Origin: Fibrobacter succinogenes
GTDB taxonomy: Bacteria; Fibrobacterota; Fibrobacteria; Fibrobacterales; Fibrobacteraceae
DNA: 64,000 nt
Assembly (NCBI GenBank): GCA_902756345.1
Contig: CACVQR010000002.1
Location: 62,001-126,000, forward strand
Direction of reading: 5' to 3'
The translations under genes and the position numbers were made by a program. The stretch's first letter is position 1, and every line of letters begins with the position of its first letter. A model generated the notes under the pieces. The model was not told where the DNA came from. It searched no databases and saw only the letters and a list, made by a program, of their open reading frames with translations. Positions 49,464 to 59,611 of the stretch are shown here, in pieces.

Positions 49464-52400
49464 GTGTTTTTTGAAGGTTTAAAACGCTTGTGGCCGGTGG
49501 CGACTGTCGCCCTTGCCGTAGGAATCGCCTGGTCCCAGAGCGACTCTGTTTCGGTTGTGTCTGCAAGCGATGCTGAATCTGCTCCTGATCCGGCAGAGAC
49601 CGAATGGCAGCCGACTTACCAGTACATTTCGCTTCCGCCTTCTGTAACGCCTTTGAACGGCTTGTTGCCGTTTGGAGGCATAGGGTCTTCGCCTACGCTC
49701 ATGAGTACGAGCAAGGGGCAGGTCTTTAGTCACGATATCGATGTGTCGACCCGTGAAATGGACGTGAGCGAGAAGCGCGTGAACTCCGTTTCGCGCGATA
49801 CGACGACTTTGTGGACGGCGCATTACCCCGAACTGGCGGACTACGTGTCGGACATGTACAGCATTGGTCAAAAGAGCCTGTGGCTGAACGATTTGGTCGG
49901 TAAGGCAAACGACGGATACGAGACTCCCGAGACCGGTTCGGTGTTCGATATTACGATTCCGGTGACGATGCCTGCTTGGATGCGCGACTTTGGCCTCGAT
50001 AAGCCGAAGCTGATGCTCCAGGGTACCATGGACATTCGCTTGAAGGGCTACGGTGAAAAGGACGATGCCGAAGGTAGCACGAATACGAGCCTGTGGCCGA
50101 GCCCGACTTTGAACTACACGCCGAACTTCATGGTGAAGGGTAAAATCGGTCCTTATATCACGGTTGAAATCAACAACGTGGAAGAAGGCCTCGGTGCCCG
50201 CAACCAGGTGCGCGTGGTTTACGAAGAATCTTACAAGGACGAATTCGAAGATTACATTCTGCAGCGCGTAGAAGCCGGTACCACGAACCTTGCTTTGACC
50301 GGTACGGAACTCACGGGTTACTCCGAGAACCACCAGGGCCTGTTCGGTATCAAGGCCGACTGGAAGCTTGGTGACTGGCGCCTTACGACGATTGCCTCGC
50401 AAGACGGTGGCGATCAGGAAGAATATAGCCTGAAAGCGAGCGAATCGACGACGGAATTCCAGATTCTTGATAAAGGCTTTGTCGCTTACCGTTATTACTT
50501 CTTGAACCAAGAGGCTAGGAATACTTACATCAAGGAATATTCGGTTTCAGGTAGAAAGACTTCGACCTATAAGGCGACCAGCCTGAAACTTTACAAGCGC
50601 AGTGCGACGAATTCCAAGGAAGTCATTGATAACGTCTATGTCAGGTATGTGACGCCGAACGGAAAGACGATTGTCAAGAAGGTAGAGCGCTTGGCCGAAA
50701 TCAAGAACACCAACAACGATGTGTTCTCTTACGATGAAAAAACGGGCGTACTCAAGATTAACGGAGTGAACCGCAATACCTTGCTTGCCGCTAGCTGGGC
50801 TGAAGACCGCGATGGCAAGACTGCCGTGAAAGAAGGCGATACGATTGCGCTTGTCCAGTGGGACGCCACCCTTTCGGAACTCGTGGACATCGACAAGTTG
50901 ATGTTGCGTAACGTGTATTCCATCGGTATTTCGGATGCAAGTTCTTCGAGCTTTGTGCTGCGCATGAAAAACAAGGCGGGCATTTCGGGAGACTTCCTCA
51001 AGAAACTCGGCCTGGTGGATACCACGACGGGAACGCCTTTGGTAAACGACGCTACGATCTTTAAGAAAGACGCTGCCGGTAATTACACGGGCGAAATGTG
51101 GCTGCCTTGTAAATCGAGAGACGACCCGATCTATGCGGGTAAGCCGAACAAGGATGATCTGGCTCGCCAGAACTGCTTGGAACCGCTGCGTAACCTGGAC
51201 TCGTCTGCGGCCATGGCTCAGCTCTATACACTCCCGGTCTACAATCTTTCTCGCTATACGAATCGCTTCTACTTTGAATCGGTGGGTAAGCGCCGCAGTT
51301 CTACTTTGAGCGTCCGCGATCCCAGTTCCAGCTATTCTGTGAGCGGCAGTTCCTGTATGGATATTTCGCCGGGAACTGAAAAGGTGACGGCGGGCTCTAC
51401 GACCCTTATTCGCGGTACCGACTACGAAGTCAACTACGAACTCGGCCAGATTGAACTTTTGAGCGAACGCGCCCTTGACCCGAACAAGGAAATCAAGGTC
51501 AGCTACGAATGCGAACCCCTGTTCGAAATCGACAACAAGCTGTTACTTGGTGCCCGCGCGGAACTCCCGCTGGACTTGTACGGCATGGGCGCAGGTTCCG
51601 TATTCGGCATTACTGCTTTGTACAAGAGCCAGAGTACGACAGCCCAGACTCCGACGCTTGGAAACGAACCGTATTCCAGTGTGCTGTGGGGCATGAACCT
51701 CCGCCTGCAGGATACCGTGCCTGCTCTCACGGAACTGGTGAACTTGATTCCGGGCATTAACACGACTGCCCAGTCCAGCTGGCGCTATGAAGCGGAATTT
51801 GCCGCTAGTCGCCACAATGCGAACACGAGCGATGACCAGGCCGCGTTGGTCGAAGATTTCGAAGCGACTGCATCGGGACTTACGTATCCGCTGTCTAGAC
51901 TTTCTTGGTACCATGCGTCGCCTCCTGGTGGCGTTGAATCGAATGCTTCTACCTATATCAAGAGTCAGGACTACCGTCACCAGGGTGAATTCATTTGGCA
52001 CAGCAACAATACGGAACTGTACAAGAATATTTATCCGGCGGTGGGTAATTCCGATGTTGACAACCAGCACTTGACTGTGCTCAAGATGACCCTCAGGGCG
52101 AATGATAACCTGTCAGGTAATTCCTGGGGCGGTATCATGCGCCCGAACAGCAGCTATTACCAAGACCTGAGCGACATGAAATACATTGAAGTCGTGGCTC
52201 GCGGTAATGTGGGCTCCATTTACCTTGATCTTGGTTTGATCAGCGAAGACCTTTCGATTAGCGGTGATGCGCCGAACGGATTCTACGACGGCGAAAACGA
52301 CTTGGGTACAACGACCGCCTTGCATGACAGAGGCTTAGATAACAAGACCGGCTCTGAAGAAGAACGAATAGAATGGATTTGCCAAGGCGATGAATGTAAG

Positions 52401-55400
52401 ATTAAGCAGAGGCACAATACGACGAATACGGATGCCTCTACAACCGATATCTCCCGCGATAACTATGACGATGATTTGGACGATGAAAGCGATCCGCCGG
52501 TAAATATTAACGGTACCGAAAAGAACTCGGGCGAACGCACCTACGATACCGAAGATATCAACAAGAACGGTTCTTTGGACAGGGACATTAGCTTTGTCCG
52601 TTACCGCATCGACTTGTCCGACACGACGGCTCAACTTGAAAAGCTGAAAAACGGCTGGCGCAAGTGGCGCATTTACCTGGACCAGTACGATACCATTGTT
52701 TCGCAGACGGGTAGCGATTACCGGACGATTCTTTCGGAAGCCCAGTACAGCAGGCTTTGGCTCGGCAAGTTGAATAATGGCGTTGCCGAAGCCAAGGTGC
52801 AGATTGTGCAACTTGCCGTGGTCGGTAATGCCTGGGAAGAACGCACGGTTGCCGACTTCTACAAGACGACCTCGTCGGAACATTCTCAGATTGCCGAAGT
52901 GAACGGCCTTGAAATGAAGGTGACAGAAAATGTCGCCTCTAGGGACAACACCTACATCAGCGTTTCTACAATCAACAACCGCGAAGATTCGAACAAATAT
53001 CACAAGTCGCCCAATACGCGCACCGAACGCGATTCCGATTCTAACGCTCCGCTCAAGGAAACGGCCCTCGTGCTGGATTACCACGACATGAGCCCGGGCC
53101 AGGAAGTGGGCGTGACCCGTATTTTTGAAACGGACGTGAAGGACCTTTCCAGCTACCGTTCTCTCAAAATGGAAATCCATTATGCGGATAGTTCGGGATC
53201 TGAAAAAGTGCCGATTCGCTTTGCTATCCAGTTCGGTGAAGGCTCGCTGGAAGGCTCGAACGATTACTATGAATGGAGTTTCCGCCCGGTCAACTATAAC
53301 TGCAACAAGGGCAAGGAACGCGAACAGGATTGCCATGAACGCAACTGGCTTGACAACGCCTTTGCCATGGACTTGGTTGACTTTACGAACTTGAAGCGCG
53401 GCCGCCGTCCGCCTTACATGAATGCGGTCGAAAAAGATCTGGGTGGTGAACGCGAAGAAAAGTTGCGCTTGGTGGGTAACCCCTCGATTACCAGCGTCGA
53501 CTGGATGCGCTTTGTGATTATTGCCGATTCTAACGCCTCGGCAGAAGACATTAAGGGAACGTTCTGGATTGATGACCTGCGCCTTTCGGACATGGATACC
53601 GAATGGGGCTATGCCGCCCGTACGAGCGGTCAGGTCAACTTTGCCGACTTTATTTCGCTTTCTGGTGCTATCCGTTACCAGGACGGTAACTTTGCAACGC
53701 TATCGACTTCGAACGGTTCTCCCAAGCCGAAGGCTTCTGTCGCGGCCTCCCAGCTTGACGTAGCGGGTGACTTCACCATGAACTTGAACAAGTTCCTGAA
53801 TGACAGTTCCGGCTTCCACATTCCGCTTTCTTTGGGCTACCACAGCTCTACCAAGCGCCCCTACATGAAGCCGACAGACGACATGATTCTTGAACGCAGC
53901 AGCTTTGTGGACTTGACGGGTGACATGTTCCAGAACAAGCTGGAAGTCGGCTCGAACAAGGAAGAACAGAAACTGCGTGACGAAGCGGAATCGAAGGGCT
54001 ACCAGTCTTATGTTCGCGAAAAGTCGTTTGGCATTAGCTACCGCAAGGATTATCACGCTCACGATACCAAGCTTGGCGAAGTGATGTCGCAGATCTTCTT
54101 GGATCGTCCGGCAATCAGCTATTCCTACAACGAATCCGAAGGCAAGTCGACGACCTCGGCGGACTCCAGCTATTCTTACCACACGGTGCTTGAATATAAG
54201 CTGGGAACGTTCAGCATGTTCAAGTTCAGACCGCTCGAAGGCTTGTCGAAGTATGAATGGCTGAAGCCGTTGTCTAAGGCCGAATTTGAACCGTGGCCGC
54301 AGACGTTTGACCTTACCGTGTTTGACTTGAGCTACATCCGCTATGTGAACCAGAGTCGCGATCCGGACTTCGTGGAACCGCAAGTCGACAAGATTGTGAC
54401 TTACACGACGGAACTGAACCACAAGTTGAACATGCGCTGGAACATTTTCTCGTTCCTTACCACAAGCTATTCCTTGAACATCAAGCGTGACATGTACGGT
54501 GGCGGTGACCGCGAAGCATTCGTGAAGAAGAACTTCTTTACATCGCGCGACGGTGGCCTGTTTGCTAACGAATACATCTTTGATTACGACCATACCGACA
54601 AGCGCGTGTATATTTCGGGCGATAGCGTGGTCGCTATTCCTTACGACACGATTCCGAAAGTTTCTGAAAATGGCGATACGCTCGCTATTGACATGCAGAA
54701 TCCGGATTCTTACGAAATCCGCTACGATTCGACCACCTTCTACAAGGTCGATAGCGTGGGCAGCAAGACTTATGGCAAGTCTTACGGTATTCTGCGTAAC
54801 GAACGTTCTCGTTCTCAGCAGTTCAAGATTGGCTTTAACCCGAGGCTGATTCCGTTCTTGCCGTTCAGCACGAACTTCAGTTCTGACTTTAACCAGCAAA
54901 AGACGATTCCCGACGACTTTGACTTTATGGATGAAACGTCGGTCGAGAAAAACTACTGGACGATTTCTCAGACGAATCGCTTTGAATTTGCTCCGTCTTT
55001 GAAGGTGCTTGAATTAGCGCGTGCTTTCGGTAAAGAAAACCCGGTGGCAACCGCCTTTGACAAGATCAAGTGGCGTGAAGTGCGCTTTAACTGGACGGCA
55101 AGCACCAACACGGTGGGTGAAAACTTTACCTTGGCCCAGTTGTACGAAGACCAGGGTGTGACTCCACTGCAGTATTACCTGTATGGACTCGGTCTCGGAA
55201 ACGGTTATCGCAACCGCGGATTCTATAACATTGTCACGGGTGATATGGGTCTTGACCACCGCGACGATTTCCAGCGTTTCGCCCAGTACAGAAACCGCCA
55301 TGTCGATACGTTGGTGTATCAGGGTAACTTTAGACATTCCGTGTCCCGCCAGTTCCAGATTGGTACCGGCGTGACGCTCCCGATTTGGGATATCGGCGTG

Positions 55401-56324
55401 ACGGGCGATTTGCAATGGAAGGAAGACTTCTCGCAGGCCCGCGAATACCCGATGTATATTGACACTACGACGGTGTGGCCGAAGATCGGTATCGGTATTA
55501 CGGTTCCGAACTTTGCTCAGCGAGTTTCGTTCTTGAACAGTTTCCGCAGCGTGTCTACGTTCCACCGCTTCGATTACTCTTATACGACTACGGTACACCC
55601 GTTCCAGAGTGCCGAAGATTCCTGGTCGCATAGTATTAACTTCAACCCGCTTATTCGTATTACGTTCTTGCTGCAGAACAACATGCGAATTGAAAACAGC
55701 GTGCGCATGAAGATCGAAGATACGGATAGACGTCCGAAGGAAGAAGTCATTGGCATTACCAGCTGGCCGGATTCTTCGGCGCATGGCCGCGATACCAGTG
55801 ATTACTTCTGGGATATTCCGTGGATTCACACGTCGCTGTATAACGACTTCATGTTCAACATTGGCGATGACTTCACGATTACTTACCCGCTCAAGCTCGA
55901 TAAGGCCGTGAAGTTCTTCAAGTGGTTCTTCAAGTTCAAGAATTCCATTGATCTGAAGTTCACTGCCGGTTACGACTACAAGAAGACTATCCGTAAGGAA
56001 TACGATCCGGTGGATGGTTACGACAAATGGAACAAGGAAAGTGGCACGGACGGAGTGTTCAAACAGTGGCACTTTGAAAACCCCTTGTATGAAGATCAGC
56101 CCGATAGGGTTTATAGCCCGAAACTGGAACTGACTGACAGAACCGTGCCGTCGCGTACACATGAATGGTTTATTCGCCCGAGTGCTGGCTACCAGTTCAA
56201 CAAGATAGCCTCGATGAGCAGCTACATTGAATACCGCCAGATTCATGAAAAGCTGGATGACGAAACGCCGCACTTGCGCCAGATTCTGCAATTTGAAATT
56301 GCACTCATGCTGAGGTTTGACTAA
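49464..56324 (+). CDS. sprA: SprA-type type IX secretion translocon
   Basis: 2286 residues, near the usual 2,300-2,500 of SprA. The GTG at 49464 opens a signal peptide (LWPVATVALAVGIAWSQS). Family marks near residues 205-300 include 'LMLQGTMDIRLKGYG', 'GKIGPYITVEINNVEEG' and 'ILQRVEAGTTNLALTGTELT' followed by 'HQGLFGIKADWKL'. Later there are many beta strands, 'WRKWRIYLDQYDT', and 'TFWIDDLRLSDMDTEWGYAA', then barrel-like strands to the terminal 'ILQFEIALMLRFD'. SprA forms the very large outer-membrane barrel through which type IX cargo leaves the periplasm. Other type IX genes are not in the window. Confidence 0.9.
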   Translation: MFFEGLKRLWPVATVALAVGIAWSQSDSVSVVSASDAESAPDPAETEWQPTYQYISLPPSVTPLNGLLPFGGIGSSPTLMSTSKGQVFSHDIDVSTREMDVSEKRVNSVSRDTTTLWTAHYPELADYVSDMYSIGQKSLWLNDLVGKANDGYETPETGSVFDITIPVTMPAWMRDFGLDKPKLMLQGTMDIRLKGYGEKDDAEGSTNTSLWPSPTLNYTPNFMVKGKIGPYITVEINNVEEGLGARNQVRVVYEESYKDEFEDYILQRVEAGTTNLALTGTELTGYSENHQGLFGIKADWKLGDWRLTTIASQDGGDQEEYSLKASESTTEFQILDKGFVAYRYYFLNQEARNTYIKEYSVSGRKTSTYKATSLKLYKRSATNSKEVIDNVYVRYVTPNGKTIVKKVERLAEIKNTNNDVFSYDEKTGVLKINGVNRNTLLAASWAEDRDGKTAVKEGDTIALVQWDATLSELVDIDKLMLRNVYSIGISDASSSSFVLRMKNKAGISGDFLKKLGLVDTTTGTPLVNDATIFKKDAAGNYTGEMWLPCKSRDDPIYAGKPNKDDLARQNCLEPLRNLDSSAAMAQLYTLPVYNLSRYTNRFYFESVGKRRSSTLSVRDPSSSYSVSGSSCMDISPGTEKVTAGSTTLIRGTDYEVNYELGQIELLSERALDPNKEIKVSYECEPLFEIDNKLLLGARAELPLDLYGMGAGSVFGITALYKSQSTTAQTPTLGNEPYSSVLWGMNLRLQDTVPALTELVNLIPGINTTAQSSWRYEAEFAASRHNANTSDDQAALVEDFEATASGLTYPLSRLSWYHASPPGGVESNASTYIKSQDYRHQGEFIWHSNNTELYKNIYPAVGNSDVDNQHLTVLKMTLRANDNLSGNSWGGIMRPNSSYYQDLSDMKYIEVVARGNVGSIYLDLGLISEDLSISGDAPNGFYDGENDLGTTTALHDRGLDNKTGSEEERIEWICQGDECKIKQRHNTTNTDASTTDISRDNYDDDLDDESDPPVNINGTEKNSGERTYDTEDINKNGSLDRDISFVRYRIDLSDTTAQLEKLKNGWRKWRIYLDQYDTIVSQTGSDYRTILSEAQYSRLWLGKLNNGVAEAKVQIVQLAVVGNAWEERTVADFYKTTSSEHSQIAEVNGLEMKVTENVASRDNTYISVSTINNREDSNKYHKSPNTRTERDSDSNAPLKETALVLDYHDMSPGQEVGVTRIFETDVKDLSSYRSLKMEIHYADSSGSEKVPIRFAIQFGEGSLEGSNDYYEWSFRPVNYNCNKGKEREQDCHERNWLDNAFAMDLVDFTNLKRGRRPPYMNAVEKDLGGEREEKLRLVGNPSITSVDWMRFVIIADSNASAEDIKGTFWIDDLRLSDMDTEWGYAARTSGQVNFADFISLSGAIRYQDGNFATLSTSNGSPKPKASVAASQLDVAGDFTMNLNKFLNDSSGFHIPLSLGYHSSTKRPYMKPTDDMILERSSFVDLTGDMFQNKLEVGSNKEEQKLRDEAESKGYQSYVREKSFGISYRKDYHAHDTKLGEVMSQIFLDRPAISYSYNESEGKSTTSADSSYSYHTVLEYKLGTFSMFKFRPLEGLSKYEWLKPLSKAEFEPWPQTFDLTVFDLSYIRYVNQSRDPDFVEPQVDKIVTYTTELNHKLNMRWNIFSFLTTSYSLNIKRDMYGGGDREAFVKKNFFTSRDGGLFANEYIFDYDHTDKRVYISGDSVVAIPYDTIPKVSENGDTLAIDMQNPDSYEIRYDSTTFYKVDSVGSKTYGKSYGILRNERSRSQQFKIGFNPRLIPFLPFSTNFSSDFNQQKTIPDDFDFMDETSVEKNYWTISQTNRFEFAPSLKVLELARAFGKENPVATAFDKIKWREVRFNWTASTNTVGENFTLAQLYEDQGVTPLQYYLYGLGLGNGYRNRGFYNIVTGDMGLDHRDDFQRFAQYRNRHVDTLVYQGNFRHSVSRQFQIGTGVTLPIWDIGVTGDLQWKEDFSQAREYPMYIDTTTVWPKIGIGITVPNFAQRVSFLNSFRSVSTFHRFDYSYTTTVHPFQSAEDSWSHSINFNPLIRITFLLQNNMRIENSVRMKIEDTDRRPKEEVIGITSWPDSSAHGRDTSDYFWDIPWIHTSLYNDFMFNIGDDFTITYPLKLDKAVKFFKWFFKFKNSIDLKFTAGYDYKKTIRKEYDPVDGYDKWNKESGTDGVFKQWHFENPLYEDQPDRVYSPKLELTDRTVPSRTHEWFIRPSAGYQFNKIASMSSYIEYRQIHEKLDDETPHLRQILQFEIALMLRFD

Positions 56325-56422
56325 GTCGGAATTCGGATATCGGAATGATGAATGAAAGTAATCGCGGCGAAGGCGCCTGACAAAAAAAATCCGAACTCTG
56401 AATTCTGAAATCTGAATTTATT
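56325..56422. repeat. GAATTCGGA / CTGAATTCTGAA repeat island
   Basis: TCGGAATTCGGATATCGGAA (56328-56347) is followed by CGGCGAAGGCG and then CCGAACTCTGAATTCTGAAA, partly the inverted form. Related pieces lie at 11041-11073 and 26920-26942. Confidence 0.65.
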
Positions 56423-57520
56423 ATGGCTAAGAAACGTGTAGCGGTAGGCATGAGCGGGGGAGTGGATTCGTCGGTGGCGGCGCTTCTGCTCTTGGAGCTG
56501 GGTTACGACGTTTTCGGCGTAACGCTTCGCGTATTGCCGCCTCTGGCGAATGCCAGACAAGTTTATGATCCCGAAAAAGACGAAAGCGTCTTGCGCGCCC
56601 GCGCGGTCGCGAAGCGCTTGGGTATAGAGCATTATGTGGCCGTGTGTGACGACGCATTCACGGAGCGGGTGCTTAAACGCTGTCACGGGGATTTTGCGGG
56701 GGCGCGTACCCCGAATCCTTGCTGCTATTGCAATCGCTACATCAAGTTCGGCTGGATGCTCGACTTTGCGCTTGAGCACGGCGCAGACTTCCTTTCGACA
56801 GGGCACTATGTGAACGTGAAGGAGGTCGGTGGCGTGCGCAGGCTTTTCAAGGGTCGCGATGCCGCGAAGGACCAGAGTTATTTTTTGTTCGGGGTGCCCG
56901 ATTCCGCCATGGCGCATGTGATGACGCCGCTCGGGGGCATGGAAAAGCCCGAAGTTCGCGCGATGGCGGCAAAGCATGGCTTTGAAAACGCGAGCGCAAG
57001 CGATAGCCAGGATATTTGTTTTGACATTTACGGCGATGATTATACGAATTTTTTGCAGGAACGTTTCGGTGCGATGACACGCCCAGGAAACTTCGTGACC
57101 GCCGACGGCAAGATTTGGAATAGTCACGAAGGTTACCACCGTTACACGGTGGGGCAACGCAAGGGACTTGGCGTTGCGCTGGGTGTCCCCGCATTCGTGC
57201 AGAGCGTGAATCCGGAAACGGGCGATATTCTGGTGACCGCCGACAAGTCGGCCGTCTCCGCAACGGATGTCCGCATCGAAAATTGCGAATGGCACGGCAT
57301 CAATCCCGCAACGGGCAGGGCCTACGCCGCTGGCGACACTTTCGAGTGCGAGGGCATGGTACGTTACCGCCAGCGTCCGACTCGTTGCATGGTCAAGATT
57401 CTAGAAGACGGCTGCGCACTCGCCAGCTTTGAACAGCCCCAGTTTGCAGTCACTCCTGGCCAGTGCGCCGTATTCTACGACGGCGATATGGTGATTGGCG
57501 GCGGCTGGATAGTTCGCTAG
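56423..57520 (+). CDS. mnmA: tRNA-specific 2-thiouridylase MnmA
   Basis: 365 residues. The PP-loop is GMSGGVDSSVAALLL near the N-terminus. The catalytic Cys pair lies in 'TPNPCCYCNRYIKF' and 'DSQDICFDIYG', and 'TGHYVNV' and 'DQSYFLFGV' fit the family. It inserts sulfur at U34 of Lys, Glu and Gln tRNAs. One variation is Cys-Cys-Tyr-Cys where most members have a single Cys in that loop. The gene has no close partner and begins directly after the repeat island. Confidence 0.93.
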   Translation: MAKKRVAVGMSGGVDSSVAALLLLELGYDVFGVTLRVLPPLANARQVYDPEKDESVLRARAVAKRLGIEHYVAVCDDAFTERVLKRCHGDFAGARTPNPCCYCNRYIKFGWMLDFALEHGADFLSTGHYVNVKEVGGVRRLFKGRDAAKDQSYFLFGVPDSAMAHVMTPLGGMEKPEVRAMAAKHGFENASASDSQDICFDIYGDDYTNFLQERFGAMTRPGNFVTADGKIWNSHEGYHRYTVGQRKGLGVALGVPAFVQSVNPETGDILVTADKSAVSATDVRIENCEWHGINPATGRAYAAGDTFECEGMVRYRQRPTRCMVKILEDGCALASFEQPQFAVTPGQCAVFYDGDMVIGGGWIVR

Positions 57521-57651
57521 GGATTTTCATTGCGGGTGTGGACATTTTCTATGATGAATGTCAACGCCTTGAAATAAAAAATGTTCATTTAGCCCCTCGT
57601 TAGTATATCTTTAGGAAGAGCGCCCCTTAAAAAGGGTGTTTGAGGAGTATT

Positions 57652-59520
57652 ATGAAAAAAACTGGTTTTAAGGCTTTAAGCGGAGCTTTATTGCTCGGCG
57701 GAGCTGTTTCTGCTTTCGCTGCCCCGGGACTTACCGTGAGCGGCACCGATCTCATGTACAACGGCAAGAAGATTTTCTTCTCGGGCACGAACCTCGCCTG
57801 GAGTGACTACAATTCCGATGTGGGCGATTCCCCACTGAACGAAAACGCCTGGCGCAAGGCTGTGGAAGGTACCCGTGCCGCAGGCGGTAACGCCATTCGC
57901 TGGTGGCTTTTCAACAACATGAGCCAAAGTCCCGAAATCGATCAGAGCACGCATCTGGTTTCGGGCCTCAAGGCAAATACCATCGCCAATATGAAAAAGG
58001 CCTTGGACATTGCCGAAGAATACGGCGTGATGGTTTCGATGTGCCTTTTCAGCCACAACTTGATGGAACCGAATCAGTGGGGCCTATACGACGAAAAGCT
58101 GGACATTACCGCAAACACGCAACTTTTTGAAGACGCGGGCACCAAAGCCTTTATCGACAATGCGCTTGTTCCAGTGGTAAAGGCTATCGGTAACCACAAT
58201 GCGCTTATGACTTGGGAAGTGTTCAACGAACCCGAAGGCATGACAAGTGTAGGCTGGACCACCAAGAAACTCGACAAGGCTGTGCTGCAGAAGTTCACGA
58301 ACAAGATTGCGGCGGCAATCCATACCACAAACCCGGAACTGCTCGTTTCTACGGGTAGCGTGAATATCCAGTATCAGAGCTGGTGGAACGATTCCGAACT
58401 CATCGCAGCCGGTGGCGAAGCGAACGGTACGCTCGACTTTTTCCAGACGCATTACTATCCGTACTACCAGAACGATGCCGTGTCTCCGTTCGTGAATACG
58501 GCAGCCCAGATGGCAACAACGTACAAGTACGACAACAAGCCCATGATTATCGGTGAATTCCCGGCAAGCGGCTGGAAGGGCGATACTTATACTACAAGCA
58601 TGGCGGCCAAGACCCAGATTTCTACCGAAGAATGCTACCGCAAGGCCTTTGACGGCGGTTACGCAGGCGCACTTGCCTGGCAGTACATTGGCGACAAGAC
58701 CGAATCGAACTTCGGCGGTTACACCTATACCATTGATCCCGCTCTCGATGCCATGAAGGCCCTTGCCGCTACCGAAGAAGCAAGCATCAAGATCAAGGAT
58801 GTCGCCATCAGCCAGGAAGGCGGTGACGGCAAGATGTCTGTGACTTACGGCGGCGACAATGCCCAGATTGAATACCAGAAGACTTGGGACCTGAGCAAGG
58901 CCAATACGTTTACGTTCGAGGTTACTAATAAGAGCGAAAGCGATGCACAACTGAACTTGATTTTCAAGCTGACGGATGCGTGGACATGGACCGAAGTGGA
59001 AGGCCCCTGCGAAGTAGCCGCGGGCCAGTCCAAGACTTGTTCGTTCGATATTTCCAGCTACGCCGACCGTAACAAGACTTTGAGCGTCGTTATTGCAAAC
59101 TACGCTGCTGGCTACACCGGTACAATCCTTTACGACAACTTCAAAGCGGGCGACCAGGTTCTCTGGGACTTTAACGAAGACAAGTACGACGCCTTCAGCC
59201 GCGGTTTCGAGAATACCGAAGAGATGATTCCCGAAATCAAAATCGTGTTCGAGGATCCTTCGGGAATTTGCATGCGCCCGCAAGTTGCAGGTGCCAAGGC
59301 TCTGCGAGTAAGTGGTAACATGCTTAGCCTTTCGATGGGCCGCACACAAGGCGTGACAGCGGAACTCTTCGATGTCACGGGCCACAAGGTTGTAACGCTT
59401 CACAAGGGTACACTTTCTGCAGGCACGCACCAGTTCAAGGTGAATGCGGCTGCGGGTACATACTTTGTGAAGGTCGCAGGCCAGGGAATCGATTTGACCC
59501 AGAAAGTGATGGTGAAATAA
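57652..59520 (+). CDS. Secreted GH5-type glycoside hydrolase with type IX sorting domain
   Basis: 622 residues. The start at 57652 has GAGGAG 4 bases upstream. The signal peptide KKTGFKALSGALLLGGAVSAFA precedes a GH5-like (beta/alpha)8 domain (about 27-380) with acid/base Glu193 in WEVFNEPEGM and nucleophile Glu302 in MIIGEFPA. 'FFQTHYYPYY' supplies a conserved His-Tyr. The 'FFSGTNLAWSDY' opening suggests the mannanase side of the family, which is not certain. A beta-sandwich, CBM-like domain spans about 385-520. The last about 75 residues ('AELFDVTGHKVVTLHKGTLS', 'AAGTYFVKV') are a type A type IX sorting domain, matching sprA 1.3 kb upstream. Confidence 0.88.
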   Translation: MKKTGFKALSGALLLGGAVSAFAAPGLTVSGTDLMYNGKKIFFSGTNLAWSDYNSDVGDSPLNENAWRKAVEGTRAAGGNAIRWWLFNNMSQSPEIDQSTHLVSGLKANTIANMKKALDIAEEYGVMVSMCLFSHNLMEPNQWGLYDEKLDITANTQLFEDAGTKAFIDNALVPVVKAIGNHNALMTWEVFNEPEGMTSVGWTTKKLDKAVLQKFTNKIAAAIHTTNPELLVSTGSVNIQYQSWWNDSELIAAGGEANGTLDFFQTHYYPYYQNDAVSPFVNTAAQMATTYKYDNKPMIIGEFPASGWKGDTYTTSMAAKTQISTEECYRKAFDGGYAGALAWQYIGDKTESNFGGYTYTIDPALDAMKALAATEEASIKIKDVAISQEGGDGKMSVTYGGDNAQIEYQKTWDLSKANTFTFEVTNKSESDAQLNLIFKLTDAWTWTEVEGPCEVAAGQSKTCSFDISSYADRNKTLSVVIANYAAGYTGTILYDNFKAGDQVLWDFNEDKYDAFSRGFENTEEMIPEIKIVFEDPSGICMRPQVAGAKALRVSGNMLSLSMGRTQGVTAELFDVTGHKVVTLHKGTLSAGTHQFKVNAAAGTYFVKVAGQGIDLTQKVMVK

Positions 59521-59548
59521 GAATTATAAACTTTAAGTAGCTCGCTTT

Positions 59549-59580
59549 AAGGCTTTATCCTTTGAGATAAGGCCTTTTTT
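59549..59580 (+). terminator. Rho-independent terminator after the GH5 gene
   Basis: An 11-bp stem AAGGCTTTATC / GATAAGGCCTT with one G-U pair and loop CTTTGA is followed by TTTT. Confidence 0.9.
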
Positions 59581-59611
59581 AATTACATTTACCTTGTATA
59601 ATATAAGGAGG

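Noticed and set aside
53700-56291. Two long minus-strand open frames inside sprA
   Set aside because: Shadows of the sprA coding strand. No motifs, and sprA is continuous.
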